From Alkalicella caledoniensis (lineage in GTDB: Bacteria > Bacillota > Proteinivoracia > Proteinivoracales > Proteinivoracaceae), in contig NZ_CP058559.1 of assembly GCF_014467015.1 (NCBI RefSeq), positions 372,001 to 436,000 of the forward strand: a stretch of DNA of 64,000 bases, read 5' to 3'. The position numbers and the translations under genes are program-made. The notes beneath the pieces are model-generated. The model searched no databases, was not told the origin of the DNA, and was given only the letters and a program-made list of their open reading frames with translations. Below, piece after piece: positions 41,681 through 51,481 of the stretch. Positions within the stretch are counted from its first letter, which is position 1. The number at the start of each line of letters is the position of its first letter.

Positions 41681-43330
41681 TTAAAAGTTATATATAACTT
41701 TACTTATTTTATTGATTTTCTCTTTCACACCCTTTGTTGACATATTAAATCCTGCTTCTATGTCAGCGTCAGATACTGTTTCCCTAAGAACGAAGCCTAC
41801 AAGGGCATCTGACCATGTGTCCACACTTTTGATAATTGGGCTTTCTTTTTTCACGTAGTCATTCCATAGAATTTGAGCCGAATAAACTTGTGTCAGTTCA
41901 TATTGACCTTCAATTTTTTCTATGGCCTTTGTAAGCACAAGTCTTTGGTTTTGGGTCCAATCTTGTTGATTTATAAAAATTTCGCCCTTCCAAAACTCTT
42001 CCACAGAAAAAGAATAATTTCCCTCAACTAGTTTTTTATATGCATAATTTCTGCTACTATATGCCTGCCTTAGATCATAACAAAAATCCACAACAGCACC
42101 TATATATTTACCATTGTTTAAGCTTATCATTAAATCTACCAAGGGCTCCTTAAGTGAAGTATCTCCTTTGTGTAGGGCCCACACCATAGAGGAAAATAGT
42201 CCTTTATCGTCTTTATATTTCTCTATCTCTTCATTAGACAGGTCAGAATCAGAGATTGATTTAATTATATCAAGCAATGAATTATATGGAACTTTTATTT
42301 GATATGGTAGCCTTTCGAATTCTTTTTCCTTAGTTACTATTTTCTCTATTAGAGAAATATAGTACTGTGAAAAAGGATTGCCAGGTTCTATTTCCTCTAG
42401 CCTTGCCCACTTGTTTTTAGATTCTAATAATTTCTTTTTATTGAAAAGTGAGATTGCCAAAAAATACGTGGCCTTAAAATTTCTATTATCAAGCTGAGTG
42501 GTTTGAAGCAATATATTATACGCCAATGAGTCCTTACCTAAGTTTCCGTATGTTATGGCAAGTTTGATATCATCATCTTCGTTTAATGTCTCAAAATTAA
42601 TGCTCTCAAGTTTTCTTGTAGTATGTCTAAGACTTATTTCATCCTGAATCTCCTGATAAAACCCAACTAAATTACATAGGGCATGAATATTAGAATCATC
42701 TATACTTAGGACTTCTTTTGATTTTTTTATGGCCTCTTGTATTTCCCCTTGATAATAGTACGTGAGGGCTAGATTGTTAATTGGTGCCGTTACCTTAGTG
42801 TTTATATTCATAGCCTCTAAAAAAACTTCTTCTGCTAGTGCATACTCACCTTTTTCAACTAATTCAATACCTTTTGTACATAAATCTTGTATTTTTTGTA
42901 CTTCTTTAGCATCTCTAGCTTCCCAGTCATACTCCGAATTTTTTAGCGCAGTTATAATATCTGTGGCTTGCTCGTAGTGTTCACCTTCAGGGCAAAGCTC
43001 TAAGTACTTTTGTAAGCATTTCTTAACCATCTTAAAATTATTAAGCTGTCCATAATTAAGACCCATAAAAAACCAGCAATCAAACATGTCAGGGTCAGTT
43101 TTTACTATTTTTCTATAGATTGTATTGGACTCAGCGTATTTACCCATCTCAGCTAAAAGAGAAGCTACGTTAAAGTGATTTACACTATTATCTGGCTCTA
43201 TGTTTACAGCCCTTTTGTAGTATTCTAATGCTTTATGAATGTCATTCTTAAGGTATGACTTGTTTGCCATAGCAAAGTAAAAATCTACACCTTTAGAAAT
43301 GGGAATTATATGTCCATTTTTTTTAGCCAT
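41681..43330 (-). CDS. Tetratricopeptide-repeat protein
   Basis: A 549-residue soluble protein. At least four TPR units lie in the first 250 residues (for example HKALEYYKRAVNIEPDNSVNHFNVASLLAEMGKYAESNTIYRK-like). A helical C-terminal half without recognised motifs follows. It is likely a protein-interaction scaffold; partners are unknown. GGCGGTG precedes the ATG. It is downstream of the folC terminator and so probably its own transcript, ending near the foldback element. Confidence 0.85.
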   Translation of the reverse strand: MAKKNGHIIPISKGVDFYFAMANKSYLKNDIHKALEYYKRAVNIEPDNSVNHFNVASLLAEMGKYAESNTIYRKIVKTDPDMFDCWFFMGLNYGQLNNFKMVKKCLQKYLELCPEGEHYEQATDIITALKNSEYDWEARDAKEVQKIQDLCTKGIELVEKGEYALAEEVFLEAMNINTKVTAPINNLALTYYYQGEIQEAIKKSKEVLSIDDSNIHALCNLVGFYQEIQDEISLRHTTRKLESINFETLNEDDDIKLAITYGNLGKDSLAYNILLQTTQLDNRNFKATYFLAISLFNKKKLLESKNKWARLEEIEPGNPFSQYYISLIEKIVTKEKEFERLPYQIKVPYNSLLDIIKSISDSDLSNEEIEKYKDDKGLFSSMVWALHKGDTSLKEPLVDLMISLNNGKYIGAVVDFCYDLRQAYSSRNYAYKKLVEGNYSFSVEEFWKGEIFINQQDWTQNQRLVLTKAIEKIEGQYELTQVYSAQILWNDYVKKESPIIKSVDTWSDALVGFVLRETVSDADIEAGFNMSTKGVKEKINKISKVIYNF

Positions 43331-43474
43331 TTATACACCGCCTTTAAAAACATCTCAATTAAATATATTGTACAAAATATAAGCAATTATAACAAGAAAC
43401 AATTATATCATTTATTGGTTTTTATTTGCAATAGGTAATTAGTCAAAAGAATCTTTCCCATATTTAAAAAACAA

Positions 43475-43510
43475 GATCTAAAAAAACTGATTACCCAGTT
43501 TTTTTAGATC
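43475..43510 (-). terminator. Terminator after folC
   Basis: A 15-bp perfect stem (43475-43489 with 43496-43510, GATCTAAAAAAACTG and its complement) with a six-base loop and an internal T-run on the minus strand, 25 bp after the folC stop. Confidence 0.85.
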
Positions 43511-43535
43511 TTATAGCATGCTTACTATTAAAAAA

Positions 43536-44822
43536 TTATGTTTTGCAGTCCGAACCCATCTCACCCTTTAGATAGTTCCTTGCAGGTCCTACTACGTTAA
43601 AGGATCCACAGATACATATTAGATCAGTGCCTAAACTTAGGGCATGTTCTACGGCTCTTTCTATACTGTCGTCTGCATATAGAACGTTTAAACCCATCTG
43701 CATGGATTTTGAACTGAGGCTGCTACTATCCATTCCCCTTTCACCTGCTGGTTTGGTTATTATAAAGAGGTTCTGTTCAGATTTTAACAAGTTCAACATT
43801 TCGTCAGTATCTTTGTCCTTAAATATACCTATGACAAAGGTTGTTATTTCATTTTTAAGGTATGCCTTTAGATTTTTCTGTAGTATCAGCATACTTTTAG
43901 GGTTATGTGCAACATCTAAAATAACCGTCTTGTCTTTTAACGTGATAATTTCAAATCTTCCTGGCCAGTTAGCATTTTTTAATCCTGCTTTTATTGCACT
44001 ATTACTTATATTTTTTTTCTGCTTTAGTATATCCAATATGGTTATTACAAGGCGTACGTTCTCAAACTGATGTTCACCCAAAAGCCCAAGCTCATATTTT
44101 TCTCCATTATATATAAAACCCTGCCCCATAAGCTCAGTTTCACAGGTTTTTATATTTACATTTGCTGCTTTGTAAACAGGTGCATTTTTTTTACTGGCTT
44201 GAGAAGTGATAACCCGTTCTGCCTCTTCTTCCATAACACCTACAACAATAGGTACATTATCTTTGATAATACCAGCTTTTTCAAAGGCTATTTCCGAAAC
44301 TGTATTACCTAGTATGTCCGTGTGGTCTAAGTCTATGTTTGTTATTGCCGCAACTTCTGGAATAACAATGTTAGTGGCATCAAATCTACCACCTAGTCCC
44401 ACTTCTAACACTACGTAATCTACTTTCATATCTGCAAAAAATTTAAATGCAAGGGCCGTAACAACTTCAAATTCAGTGGGTTCTCCCAGGGGATGGTTTT
44501 TAAATTGGTTTATTATTTTTAAAAAGTTCGGAAAGTAGTTTTCAAGCTGCAAATCAGTTATTTGCTCATTGTTTATGGTTATCCTCTCATTGAACTTATA
44601 CAAGGCAGGGGATATATATACCCCCACCTTATATCCTTGTTCAATCAGTACAGAGGAGACCATATGACATGTTGACCCCTTTCCGTTTGTTCCCCCAACG
44701 TGTATAAAGCAGAGCTTATCTTGTGGGTTTCCTAACCTTTCACAAAGATCTTTCATTCTCTGGCAACCATCACTATTCATTCCAAATCTAGGGAGGGATT
44801 GAATTAGGTTAAGCATCTTCAT
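43536..44822 (-). CDS. folC: Folylpolyglutamate / dihydrofolate synthase
   Basis: Adds glutamates to folates (and may join dihydropteroate to Glu), cytosolic ATP-dependent ligase of the Mur family. 428 residues, full length. Signatures: P-loop VGGTNGKGSTCHMVSSVL (near residue 41), YVVLEVGLGGRFDATNI and ITNIDLDHTDILGNT; the C-terminal domain has VILDVAHNPKSM. Its ATG lies one base beyond the valS stop, so the two are coupled, an arrangement common in Firmicutes. Confidence 0.96.
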   Translation of the reverse strand: MKMLNLIQSLPRFGMNSDGCQRMKDLCERLGNPQDKLCFIHVGGTNGKGSTCHMVSSVLIEQGYKVGVYISPALYKFNERITINNEQITDLQLENYFPNFLKIINQFKNHPLGEPTEFEVVTALAFKFFADMKVDYVVLEVGLGGRFDATNIVIPEVAAITNIDLDHTDILGNTVSEIAFEKAGIIKDNVPIVVGVMEEEAERVITSQASKKNAPVYKAANVNIKTCETELMGQGFIYNGEKYELGLLGEHQFENVRLVITILDILKQKKNISNSAIKAGLKNANWPGRFEIITLKDKTVILDVAHNPKSMLILQKNLKAYLKNEITTFVIGIFKDKDTDEMLNLLKSEQNLFIITKPAGERGMDSSSLSSKSMQMGLNVLYADDSIERAVEHALSLGTDLICICGSFNVVGPARNYLKGEMGSDCKT

Positions 44823-44823
44823 A

Positions 44824-47457
44824 CTAAGCTTTTAACTCCTCTATTCTTTCAATTACAGTTTGACGTTTGCTACGATACTCATCTAACTTTGATTGTTCTT
44901 GATGGATTACTGCTTTAGGAGCTTTGTTAACAAACCCAGGGTTAGATAACTTTTTCTCTATCCTTTCCACCTCAAAGTCTAGATTCTTCACTTCCTTATT
45001 AAGTCTTTCAATCTCTTGATCAAGGTTTATCAACCCTGATAATGGTAGGAATATCTCCCCTACTCTAACAACCTGTGTCACAGCCTTGCCAATGGATGAA
45101 TCTAAGGTTTGCTTAACTACAAGGCTTTTCAAACCTGCTAAAGGTTTAATGTATAGTTCTCCATCTATTATATCTTGATAGCTTTCTGTTGTTTTGGCAA
45201 CAATTACTGCTTCTACATCCTTTTTAGATGCAACGTTCATCTCACTCTTTACATTTCTAATTGCTTTAATTATTTCCATGATATCATTAAATTGTCTTTC
45301 CATACCTTTGTCCATGAGTTTTTCATTAACTTCTGGCCACTGTTCTGTAATAAGATACTCTTTCTTATTTGGTAGATGACTATATATCTCTTCTGAGATA
45401 AATGGCATAAATGGATGAAGAATTTTCATTGTCTCAAGTAGTACATGACTTAGTACAGACTGTGCCGTTGCTTTATGTTCAATGTTTTCTCCATAAAGCC
45501 TTGGTTTGCTTAGCTCGATATACCAGTCACAGAATTCATTCCACAAAAACTCATATACTTCCCTAGCTCCGTTACCTAGCTCATATCTATTTAGTTCCTT
45601 ATTAACATTTTCTATAGTAGAGTTTAGTCTACTTAGTATCCACTTGTCTGCTAAGGTTAAATTTTTAGTTATATCCATTTGGCTTAGATCAAACTCTTCT
45701 AAGTTCATTAAAACAAATCTAGCTGCATTCCATATTTTATTGGCAAAGTTCCTACTAGCTTCTATTTTGTCTTCGCTAAATCTAGTATCATTTCCAGGAG
45801 CAATGCCAGTTATTAAAGTAAACCTCAATGTGTCAGTTCCATACTTATCTATCACTTCTAATGGATCAATCCCGTTACCCAGTGACTTACTCATCTTTCT
45901 ACCTTGACTATCCCTTACCAATCCATGAATATAAACATCTTTAAATGGTGGCATATCTGTAAATTCAAGTGAGGTGAATATCATCCTGGCTACCCAGAAA
46001 TAGATAATGTCATATCCTGTTACAAGAACAGATGTAGGAAAGTATCTTTTAAAATCTTCGGTATTCTCTGGCCACCCTAAGGTAGAAAAAGGCCAAAGTG
46101 CTGAGCTGAACCATGTATCCAACACGTCTTCATCTTGTCTGAATTGTGTTCTTTCGCATGTTGGGCATTTTTGAGGGGTTTGCTTATCAACCATTATTTC
46201 ACCACAGTCACAGTACCAAGCTGGTATCCTATGCCCCCACCAGATTTGACGGGATATGCACCAATCCCTTACGTTTTCAACCCAATTTAAGTATGTTTTA
46301 GAAAATCTCTCTGGCACAAAGTTAATTTCTCCATCTTTTACCTTAGCTATGGCAGGTTCTGCTAATGGCTTCATTTTTACAAACCATTGATCTGAGTAGT
46401 ATGGTTCTACAACAGTACTACAGCGCTCACAATGTCCCACACTATGGGTATGATCTTCGGTGTGAGTTAAGTACTCTTTATCAGCCAGTTCCTTTATCAA
46501 TGCTTTTCTACACTCAAACCTGTCCATACCTTGGTAGTGCATGGCTTCTTCGGTCATTACACCACTTTCATCTATTACTACTATAGATGGAAGGTCATGT
46601 CTTCTACCTATTTCAAAATCGTTTGGATCATGGGCAGGTGTCACCTTTACAGCACCTGAACCAAATTCCTTTTCAACAAAATCGTCTGCTACTATTGGAA
46701 TTATCCTACCTGTTATGGGTAGCTTTATGTTCTTTCCAATAAAGTTTTTGTACCTTTCATCCTTGGGGTTAACTGCAACGGCAGTGTCACCTAACATGGT
46801 TTCTGGCCTTGTTGTAGCAACAACTAAGAATCCCGAACCATCTTCTAAAGGGTACTTTATATGCCAAAGGTTACCTTGTTTTTCAATATGCTCTACTTCG
46901 ATATCTGAAAGAGCTGTTTGACATCTAGGACACCAGTTAATTATATATTTGCCTCTATATATTAAACCCCTTTTATATAGTTCAACGAAAACAGTTTGAA
47001 CAGCTTCTGAGCACCCTTCATCTAAAGTAAACCTCTCCCTGGACCAATCACAGGAAACTCCAAGTTTTTTCAACTGGGATGTTATTCTTTCATGGTATTC
47101 ATCTTTCCATTTCCATACTAGGTCTAAGAAATCTTCCCTACCTAAATCATGCCTGGTTTTATTTTCTTCTTTTTTTAGGTGTTCTTCTACTTTAATCTGT
47201 GTTGCAATACCTGCATGGTCTGATCCTGGAACCCAAAGGGTGTCAAAGCCTTGCATCCTCTTCCATCGAATTAAGATGTCTTGTAAAGTATTGTCTAGGG
47301 CATGGCCCATATGCAATACACCTGTTACGTTTGGCGGTGGTATTACTATTGTAAAGGGTTCTGCATCTTTATCTCCTGATGGCTTAAAGAGTTCTTTTTC
47401 GACCCATGTCTTATACCATTTGTCTTCAAACTCTGATGGATTGTATACTTTTTCCAT
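44824..47457 (-). CDS. valS: Valyl-tRNA synthetase
   Basis: Charges tRNA-Val with valine. 877 residues, a normal bacterial length. The class I motifs are PPPNVTGVLHMGHAL (HIGH-type, near residue 44) and GRKMSKSLGNG (KMSKS loop). The CP1 editing domain lies between them (TTRPETMLGDTAVAVNP), and a zinc-finger-like CDCGEIMVDKQTPQKCPTC is present. The C-terminal arm is a coiled coil (ERLNKEVKNLDFEVERIEKKL). A T-box leader upstream should control it by uncharged tRNA-Val. Coupled to folC. Confidence 0.98.
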   Translation of the reverse strand: MEKVYNPSEFEDKWYKTWVEKELFKPSGDKDAEPFTIVIPPPNVTGVLHMGHALDNTLQDILIRWKRMQGFDTLWVPGSDHAGIATQIKVEEHLKKEENKTRHDLGREDFLDLVWKWKDEYHERITSQLKKLGVSCDWSRERFTLDEGCSEAVQTVFVELYKRGLIYRGKYIINWCPRCQTALSDIEVEHIEKQGNLWHIKYPLEDGSGFLVVATTRPETMLGDTAVAVNPKDERYKNFIGKNIKLPITGRIIPIVADDFVEKEFGSGAVKVTPAHDPNDFEIGRRHDLPSIVVIDESGVMTEEAMHYQGMDRFECRKALIKELADKEYLTHTEDHTHSVGHCERCSTVVEPYYSDQWFVKMKPLAEPAIAKVKDGEINFVPERFSKTYLNWVENVRDWCISRQIWWGHRIPAWYCDCGEIMVDKQTPQKCPTCERTQFRQDEDVLDTWFSSALWPFSTLGWPENTEDFKRYFPTSVLVTGYDIIYFWVARMIFTSLEFTDMPPFKDVYIHGLVRDSQGRKMSKSLGNGIDPLEVIDKYGTDTLRFTLITGIAPGNDTRFSEDKIEASRNFANKIWNAARFVLMNLEEFDLSQMDITKNLTLADKWILSRLNSTIENVNKELNRYELGNGAREVYEFLWNEFCDWYIELSKPRLYGENIEHKATAQSVLSHVLLETMKILHPFMPFISEEIYSHLPNKKEYLITEQWPEVNEKLMDKGMERQFNDIMEIIKAIRNVKSEMNVASKKDVEAVIVAKTTESYQDIIDGELYIKPLAGLKSLVVKQTLDSSIGKAVTQVVRVGEIFLPLSGLINLDQEIERLNKEVKNLDFEVERIEKKLSNPGFVNKAPKAVIHQEQSKLDEYRSKRQTVIERIEELKA

Positions 47458-47505
47458 AATATTACCTCCTATTTAAAATTAATAAGGGATTACACTTTTA
47501 TATAA

Positions 47506-47750
47506 ATAAAAAACCCTATCATCCATATAGGACGAAAGGGTTTCATTTCCGCGGTACCACCTAATTTCCGAATTATTAATTCGGCTCTCATACTAATAAC
47601 GGAAGTTTCCGGCTTATCCTACTGTTGTTCAGATAAGCAGCTTGTAGGCGACTTTCAGTACACATCTGGAGGAAACTCGCAGCTAAATGCTTCCTTCTCT
47701 GAACCAGAGTAATTACCTACTCCTCCTACTCATAGCTTTTGAGTATTTGT
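47506..47750 (-). promoter_or_regulatory. T-box riboswitch upstream of valS
   Basis: The minus strand carries the T-box signature AGGTGGTACCGCGG (47563-47550). It is followed by an intrinsic terminator (stem AACCCTTTCGTCC-type, about 47543-47509, ending in a T-run) 50 bp before valS. Upstream, about 47600-47745 forms the long Stem I with AGAGAAGG. Its specifier region contains GTAC, consistent with a valine GTA or GTN codon. Uncharged tRNA-Val should stabilise the antiterminator. Confidence 0.93.
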
Positions 47751-47804
47751 AAGTTTGAAAATTATTATATCTAAATTTTCCCTGAAAGTCAAATTATTAT
47801 TCAG

Positions 47805-48962
47805 TTAGACCACAGAAGGCTCCTTAATTAGTTTGTCCTCTGCAAATCTTTTCAAGTTAAGTACATTAACGTCAATATCTAATGGCTTATCAGTTAACAT
47901 CTGTGCAGTTAGTTTAGCAACTGACGGTGCTAACATAAAGCCATGGCCACTGAAACCACAGGCAAAGTAAAGGTTGTTTACTTCTTCACTATTTCCTAAG
48001 ATAGGTTGAGCGTCTGGTGTCATATTATATGAACCTGACCATTGGCGTACAACTTTGAAGTCCTTCAAAACAGGAAGTACTGGTAGTACCCTTTCCGCCA
48101 TTTCCTCCATGAAGTTCCAACTTGAAGAAAGCTCGGTGGTTTTTAATTCATTAGGGTCACCGAAACCCATTATAAAACTACCATGGGGTACTTGTTGACA
48201 GTAAAATCCATGTTTAAGGGAAATAACCATAGGATCTTGAATCAATTTCACTGGTTGAGTAACTAGTATTTGATGTCTTTCTGAATAAACTGGAATTTTA
48301 ACCCCTGCCATCTCAGCTATATGCTGGGAGTATGGACCAGCTGCATTGATTAAGTAGTTTGTTTCTACACGCCCTTTTGTAGTTAATACTGATTTTACTT
48401 TCCCATTTTTTACTTCTACATCAATTACTTCAGTATACTTCTGTACCTTAACTCCAAGTCTTTCGGCACCAATTATATAAACTAGGTTTGCAATAAAGGG
48501 ATTTATATGCCCATCTTTTGGACAGAAAGTTGCTGCTAGGAGATCCTCTGTATTAAGATGTGGTACAATTTCTTTTGCTTCTCTTGGTGTAAGTAAATTC
48601 ACATCTATACCCAAGGATTTTTGTAGTTTGATATTCTTTTTGTATTGTTCCACTTGCTTATCAGTGTAGGCTAACATCAAGTATCCCTTTTGTTTGAAGT
48701 CAATATCAAAATCTGTAGGGATTTCTTCGTGCAGTCTTTCAAATTCCATTATACTGTCCTTTGCCAGAAGACAATTCATTTCTAATCCCCACTGATGTCT
48801 AACTCCTGCACCACACCTTCCTGTTGAGCCAGAAGAAGGGTATTCTTTATCAATAATTATTATATCTTCAACACCAGCTTTAGCTAAGTAATAGGCAATG
48901 GAAGCACCGATTATCCCTCCACCAACTATAACAACATTTGCTTTACTCTTCAATGTGCTCAC
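47805..48962 (-). CDS. FAD-dependent amine/imino-acid dehydrogenase, beta-type subunit
   Basis: A 385-residue DAO-family flavoprotein. Its Rossmann motif VVIVGGGIIGASIAYYLAKAG is at residues 10-30. It has GRCGAGVRHQWG near residue 48 and a C-terminal CGFSGHGFMLAPSVAKL. It resembles HcnC, the beta subunit of sarcosine oxidase, and D-hydroxyproline or opine dehydrogenase subunits. The substrate cannot be assigned. It overlaps the [2Fe-2S] gene by 20 bp and is the last of five co-directional genes. Confidence 0.88.
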   Translation of the reverse strand: MSTLKSKANVVIVGGGIIGASIAYYLAKAGVEDIIIIDKEYPSSGSTGRCGAGVRHQWGLEMNCLLAKDSIMEFERLHEEIPTDFDIDFKQKGYLMLAYTDKQVEQYKKNIKLQKSLGIDVNLLTPREAKEIVPHLNTEDLLAATFCPKDGHINPFIANLVYIIGAERLGVKVQKYTEVIDVEVKNGKVKSVLTTKGRVETNYLINAAGPYSQHIAEMAGVKIPVYSERHQILVTQPVKLIQDPMVISLKHGFYCQQVPHGSFIMGFGDPNELKTTELSSSWNFMEEMAERVLPVLPVLKDFKVVRQWSGSYNMTPDAQPILGNSEEVNNLYFACGFSGHGFMLAPSVAKLTAQMLTDKPLDIDVNVLNLKRFAEDKLIKEPSVV

Positions 48963-49218
48963 CTCCGAATATTCCTAATGGAACAGGTTTAGACGGCGGT
49001 CTGAATTTATGTGGTTTGATTTCCGATACTGGCTTACCTGTAATATCTCTCAATGTACTTTGTAGTAACCCTTGGCAAGTTCTACCTTGACATGACCCCA
49101 TGCCACATCTAGTTACACGTTTTAATTCTTCAATAGTATCCAAACCCATAGAAACAAGCTTTTTTATCTCACCCACTGTGATATCTTCACATCGACAAAT
49201 TATTATTTTATCATCCAT
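48943..49218 (-). CDS. BFD-like [2Fe-2S] protein
   Basis: A 91-residue protein with IIICRCEDITVGEI and the second cysteine pair in TRCGMGSCQGRTC, a BFD-type Fer2 domain. In many HcnB-type alpha subunits this domain is fused to the C-terminus of the flavoprotein; here it is a separate gene. It probably passes electrons between the two flavoproteins. Sits between the 4Fe-4S gene and the beta subunit. Confidence 0.9.
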   Translation of the reverse strand: MDDKIIICRCEDITVGEIKKLVSMGLDTIEELKRVTRCGMGSCQGRTCQGLLQSTLRDITGKPVSEIKPHKFRPPSKPVPLGIFGGEHIEE

Positions 49219-49222
49219 GGTC

Positions 49223-49708
49223 TCACCCCTTAACCTTTATAAACCTAACTAAGTTAACATTTTCTTTACTTAGTTCTAAGGTTATCAATGCTGTTCTATC
49301 TAGCCTATCATTGTTTCTTACCTTTAGCACTCTAGTCTCTGTTATTGGTGTGCCAGATCGGTCAAGTCCTAATACAATATCTCCTTCGTTAGGAAGTGGA
49401 GAGAATTCATATGGTATTGTAAGCTTTGCCATTTCTTCACCACTTGTGTCAACTACAAATATAGCAAGGCCAGGGCATGCACTAACACAGTTTGTACAAC
49501 CATTACAGATGTCGTGATCAACTTGAGGTATGGTGTTTATATCCTCACCCACACTTACAGCACCTCGGAAACACGAGCTTTCACATGGGTTGCAAGGTAT
49601 TTCTTGAAAGCACTCAAATACCGCTACGGGCCCCTTGGACATCCTTTCTAGTGAAGGAACCACATTTGTAAGATCTTCTTGTGTAGCTATTCCATTTTTA
49701 ATAAGCAT
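49223..49708 (-). CDS. 4Fe-4S dicluster protein of the amine dehydrogenase cluster
   Basis: A 161-residue ferredoxin-like subunit with one clear ferredoxin motif CNGCTNCVSACPG, preceded by ECFQEIPCNPCESSCFRGAV with further cysteines that could bind a second cluster. The C-terminal 60 residues are beta-rich. Its place between the alpha flavoprotein and the BFD-like gene suggests it carries electrons out of the complex, which is an addition compared with the aerobic three-gene versions. Confidence 0.85.
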   Translation of the reverse strand: MLIKNGIATQEDLTNVVPSLERMSKGPVAVFECFQEIPCNPCESSCFRGAVSVGEDINTIPQVDHDICNGCTNCVSACPGLAIFVVDTSGEEMAKLTIPYEFSPLPNEGDIVLGLDRSGTPITETRVLKVRNNDRLDRTALITLELSKENVNLVRFIKVKG

Positions 49709-49709
49709 A

Positions 49710-50786
49710 TTATTCCACCCCCAACTTTAAAAGACCTGAACGTATTTTATCACCAACTTCTCCACTTCGAAGGGTAGCAAGACTTTTTAGAGTTTTTTCC
49801 AATTCAAAATCCATATCAATATTTTTTGAACAGTGGTTTCCAAGATTTTTAGCCAAGGCTAATCCTGCTAGTTTCCCTTCTACCATAGCACTACTAGCTT
49901 CTTCCACACCGCATACGTCTCCAGCAACAAATAAATTAGGTATGGATGTTTCAAGATATTTATTCCTTGCCGGTACTAATCCACCAAACTCAGGAACGAA
50001 AGTCATGTCACACTCTCTTTGCCATAAAAGGTCATTCACTGGAGTTAGTCCCACTGCTAAACATATGGTATCCACATCTAAAATTCGTTCACTTCCAGGT
50101 ATCACTTTCCAGTTTTCATCTAGTTTTGCTATTTGGGCTCCTGTCACTTCTTCTTCACCAATGGCCCTAAGTATTGTATGACCAGTTAGTATTGGCACAC
50201 CTGCTCTAGCAATCTTAGAAGCATGTACAAGGTAGCCACCAATCTTAGGAGCCCCTTCTAAAACAGCAACAACATCAACACCTGCTTGTAATAGCTGATA
50301 ACTCACTATGATACCTATGTTTCCAGCTCCAACCATTAGTACTTTTTTGCCCGGTAGTACTCCTTCTTTATTCATAAGTGTTTGAACTGCACCAGCACCA
50401 TAAACCCCAGGAAGGTCGTTTCCTTCAAATGGGATGAATTTTTCTTGTGCCCCAGTGGCAACAATTATTCCCTTAGCTTGTACCTTGCTGTATTTTCCTT
50501 CATGGTCAACTATTGTTGCCATACCATCTTTATATAACCCTAAGACAGTAGTGTTTAACATTATATCTACATTGCTTAAATTGAACTTATCGGGAATATC
50601 TATTCCTCTGGCTCCTGCATAATGCTCTTTAGAACCGAAGAATTTATGTGTTTGCTTTAGTAATTGTCCTCCTAATGCATCTCCTTCATCAACTAACAGA
50701 ACAGTATAACCTAAAGATCCAAGAACTTGTGCCGCATTTATCCCTGCTGGCCCTCCTCCTATAATTAGTGTATCTACATGTTTCAT
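49710..50786 (-). CDS. FAD/NAD-linked oxidoreductase, alpha-type subunit
   Basis: A 358-residue two-dinucleotide-domain flavoprotein, HcnB/sarcosine-oxidase-alpha-like. FAD motif LIIGGGPAGINAAQVLGSLG (residue 7 on), NAD-type motif VLMVGAGNIGIIVSYQLLQAG near residue 150, and LFVAGDVCGVEEASSA near residue 285. It lacks the C-terminal Fer2_BFD domain, which is supplied by a separate gene. Its ATG overlaps the stop of the upstream [2Fe-2S] gene. Confidence 0.9.
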   Translation of the reverse strand: MKHVDTLIIGGGPAGINAAQVLGSLGYTVLLVDEGDALGGQLLKQTHKFFGSKEHYAGARGIDIPDKFNLSNVDIMLNTTVLGLYKDGMATIVDHEGKYSKVQAKGIIVATGAQEKFIPFEGNDLPGVYGAGAVQTLMNKEGVLPGKKVLMVGAGNIGIIVSYQLLQAGVDVVAVLEGAPKIGGYLVHASKIARAGVPILTGHTILRAIGEEEVTGAQIAKLDENWKVIPGSERILDVDTICLAVGLTPVNDLLWQRECDMTFVPEFGGLVPARNKYLETSIPNLFVAGDVCGVEEASSAMVEGKLAGLALAKNLGNHCSKNIDMDFELEKTLKSLATLRSGEVGDKIRSGLLKLGVE

Positions 50787-51091
50787 TAGTTTTCACCTCC
50801 AACTGCTAATGTGCTTTCTACTTCCATGTCCTGTTCTGCGTTAGTTACACATATGGCTACGTTTTGTATGCCATCTACTGTCATAAGGCAAGATGAACAC
50901 TTACCAATGGCACAAAATAGCCCCCTAAACTTTCCGTGTCTTTTGCTTTTGTTTAAAGCCTTATAGCCTGCAGCATGTAAAGCTGCCATTATTGTTTCAC
51001 CTTCATATGCTTTTACACTTACACCATTGTAGGTAAAACCAATTTCTTTTCCCCTCTCAAATTTTTTAATTGGATGATCCTCAATCCTCAT
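50786..51091 (-). CDS. [2Fe-2S] ferredoxin-like subunit (HcnA-like)
   Basis: First gene of the five-gene dehydrogenase operon, 101 residues. Its plant-ferredoxin-like cluster motif is FCAIGKCSSCLMTVDG with a final Cys in VAICVT, the Fer2_4 arrangement of HcnA and the N-terminal part of sarcosine oxidase alpha. AAGGGGG precedes the ATG. Together with the alpha and beta flavoproteins it would oxidise an amine or imino acid; identity unknown. Confidence 0.9.
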   Translation of the reverse strand: MRIEDHPIKKFERGKEIGFTYNGVSVKAYEGETIMAALHAAGYKALNKSKRHGKFRGLFCAIGKCSSCLMTVDGIQNVAICVTNAEQDMEVESTLAVGGEN

Positions 51092-51402
51092 TTCCTAACC
51101 CCCTTTTAGCTTTTTGTTTTATATTTGCAATTTATATTGGTCTTTGTTCACTTTTATGCAATAAAGTTCAAAAGAAATTACCGCAATATATATACTTTTC
51201 TAATTAAGATATTAAATAATCTATATTTTAAATTCTATGTATTGATGAAAAAATCCTGCAATAATTTATAAAAGTTTTAAAATTTATTTGGTTTTGATTT
51301 TTCATTTTATAGTAATAAAGTGTTAATATAACGTAGGAAACCCGCCCTGAGTGACAAATTTACGAATAATAATCCTTTTTTTATTGGTTCATATAACAAA
51401 AA
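51092..51402. other. AT-rich intergenic region
   Basis: About 310 bp with no open frame of note and no recognised riboswitch. It should contain the promoter of the five-gene dehydrogenase operon, transcribed on the minus strand. I see nothing else distinctive. Confidence 0.5.
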
Positions 51403-51423
51403 AAACAGCACATTGTGCTGTTT
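51403..51423 (-). terminator. Terminator after hprK
   Basis: AAACAGCAC/GTGCTGTTT with a three-base loop, followed on the minus strand by a run of eight T. Confidence 0.9.
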
Positions 51424-51481
51424 CAAATATTTTTTGGAGCAAACTATTACTCACAACCCATTACCTAGGAGCTTTAAATAT

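Noticed and set aside
41681-41700. TPR gene truncated by the IS1182 insertion
   Set aside because: The gene ends with its own stop and hairpin before the foldback element; the IS lies about 180 bp further on.
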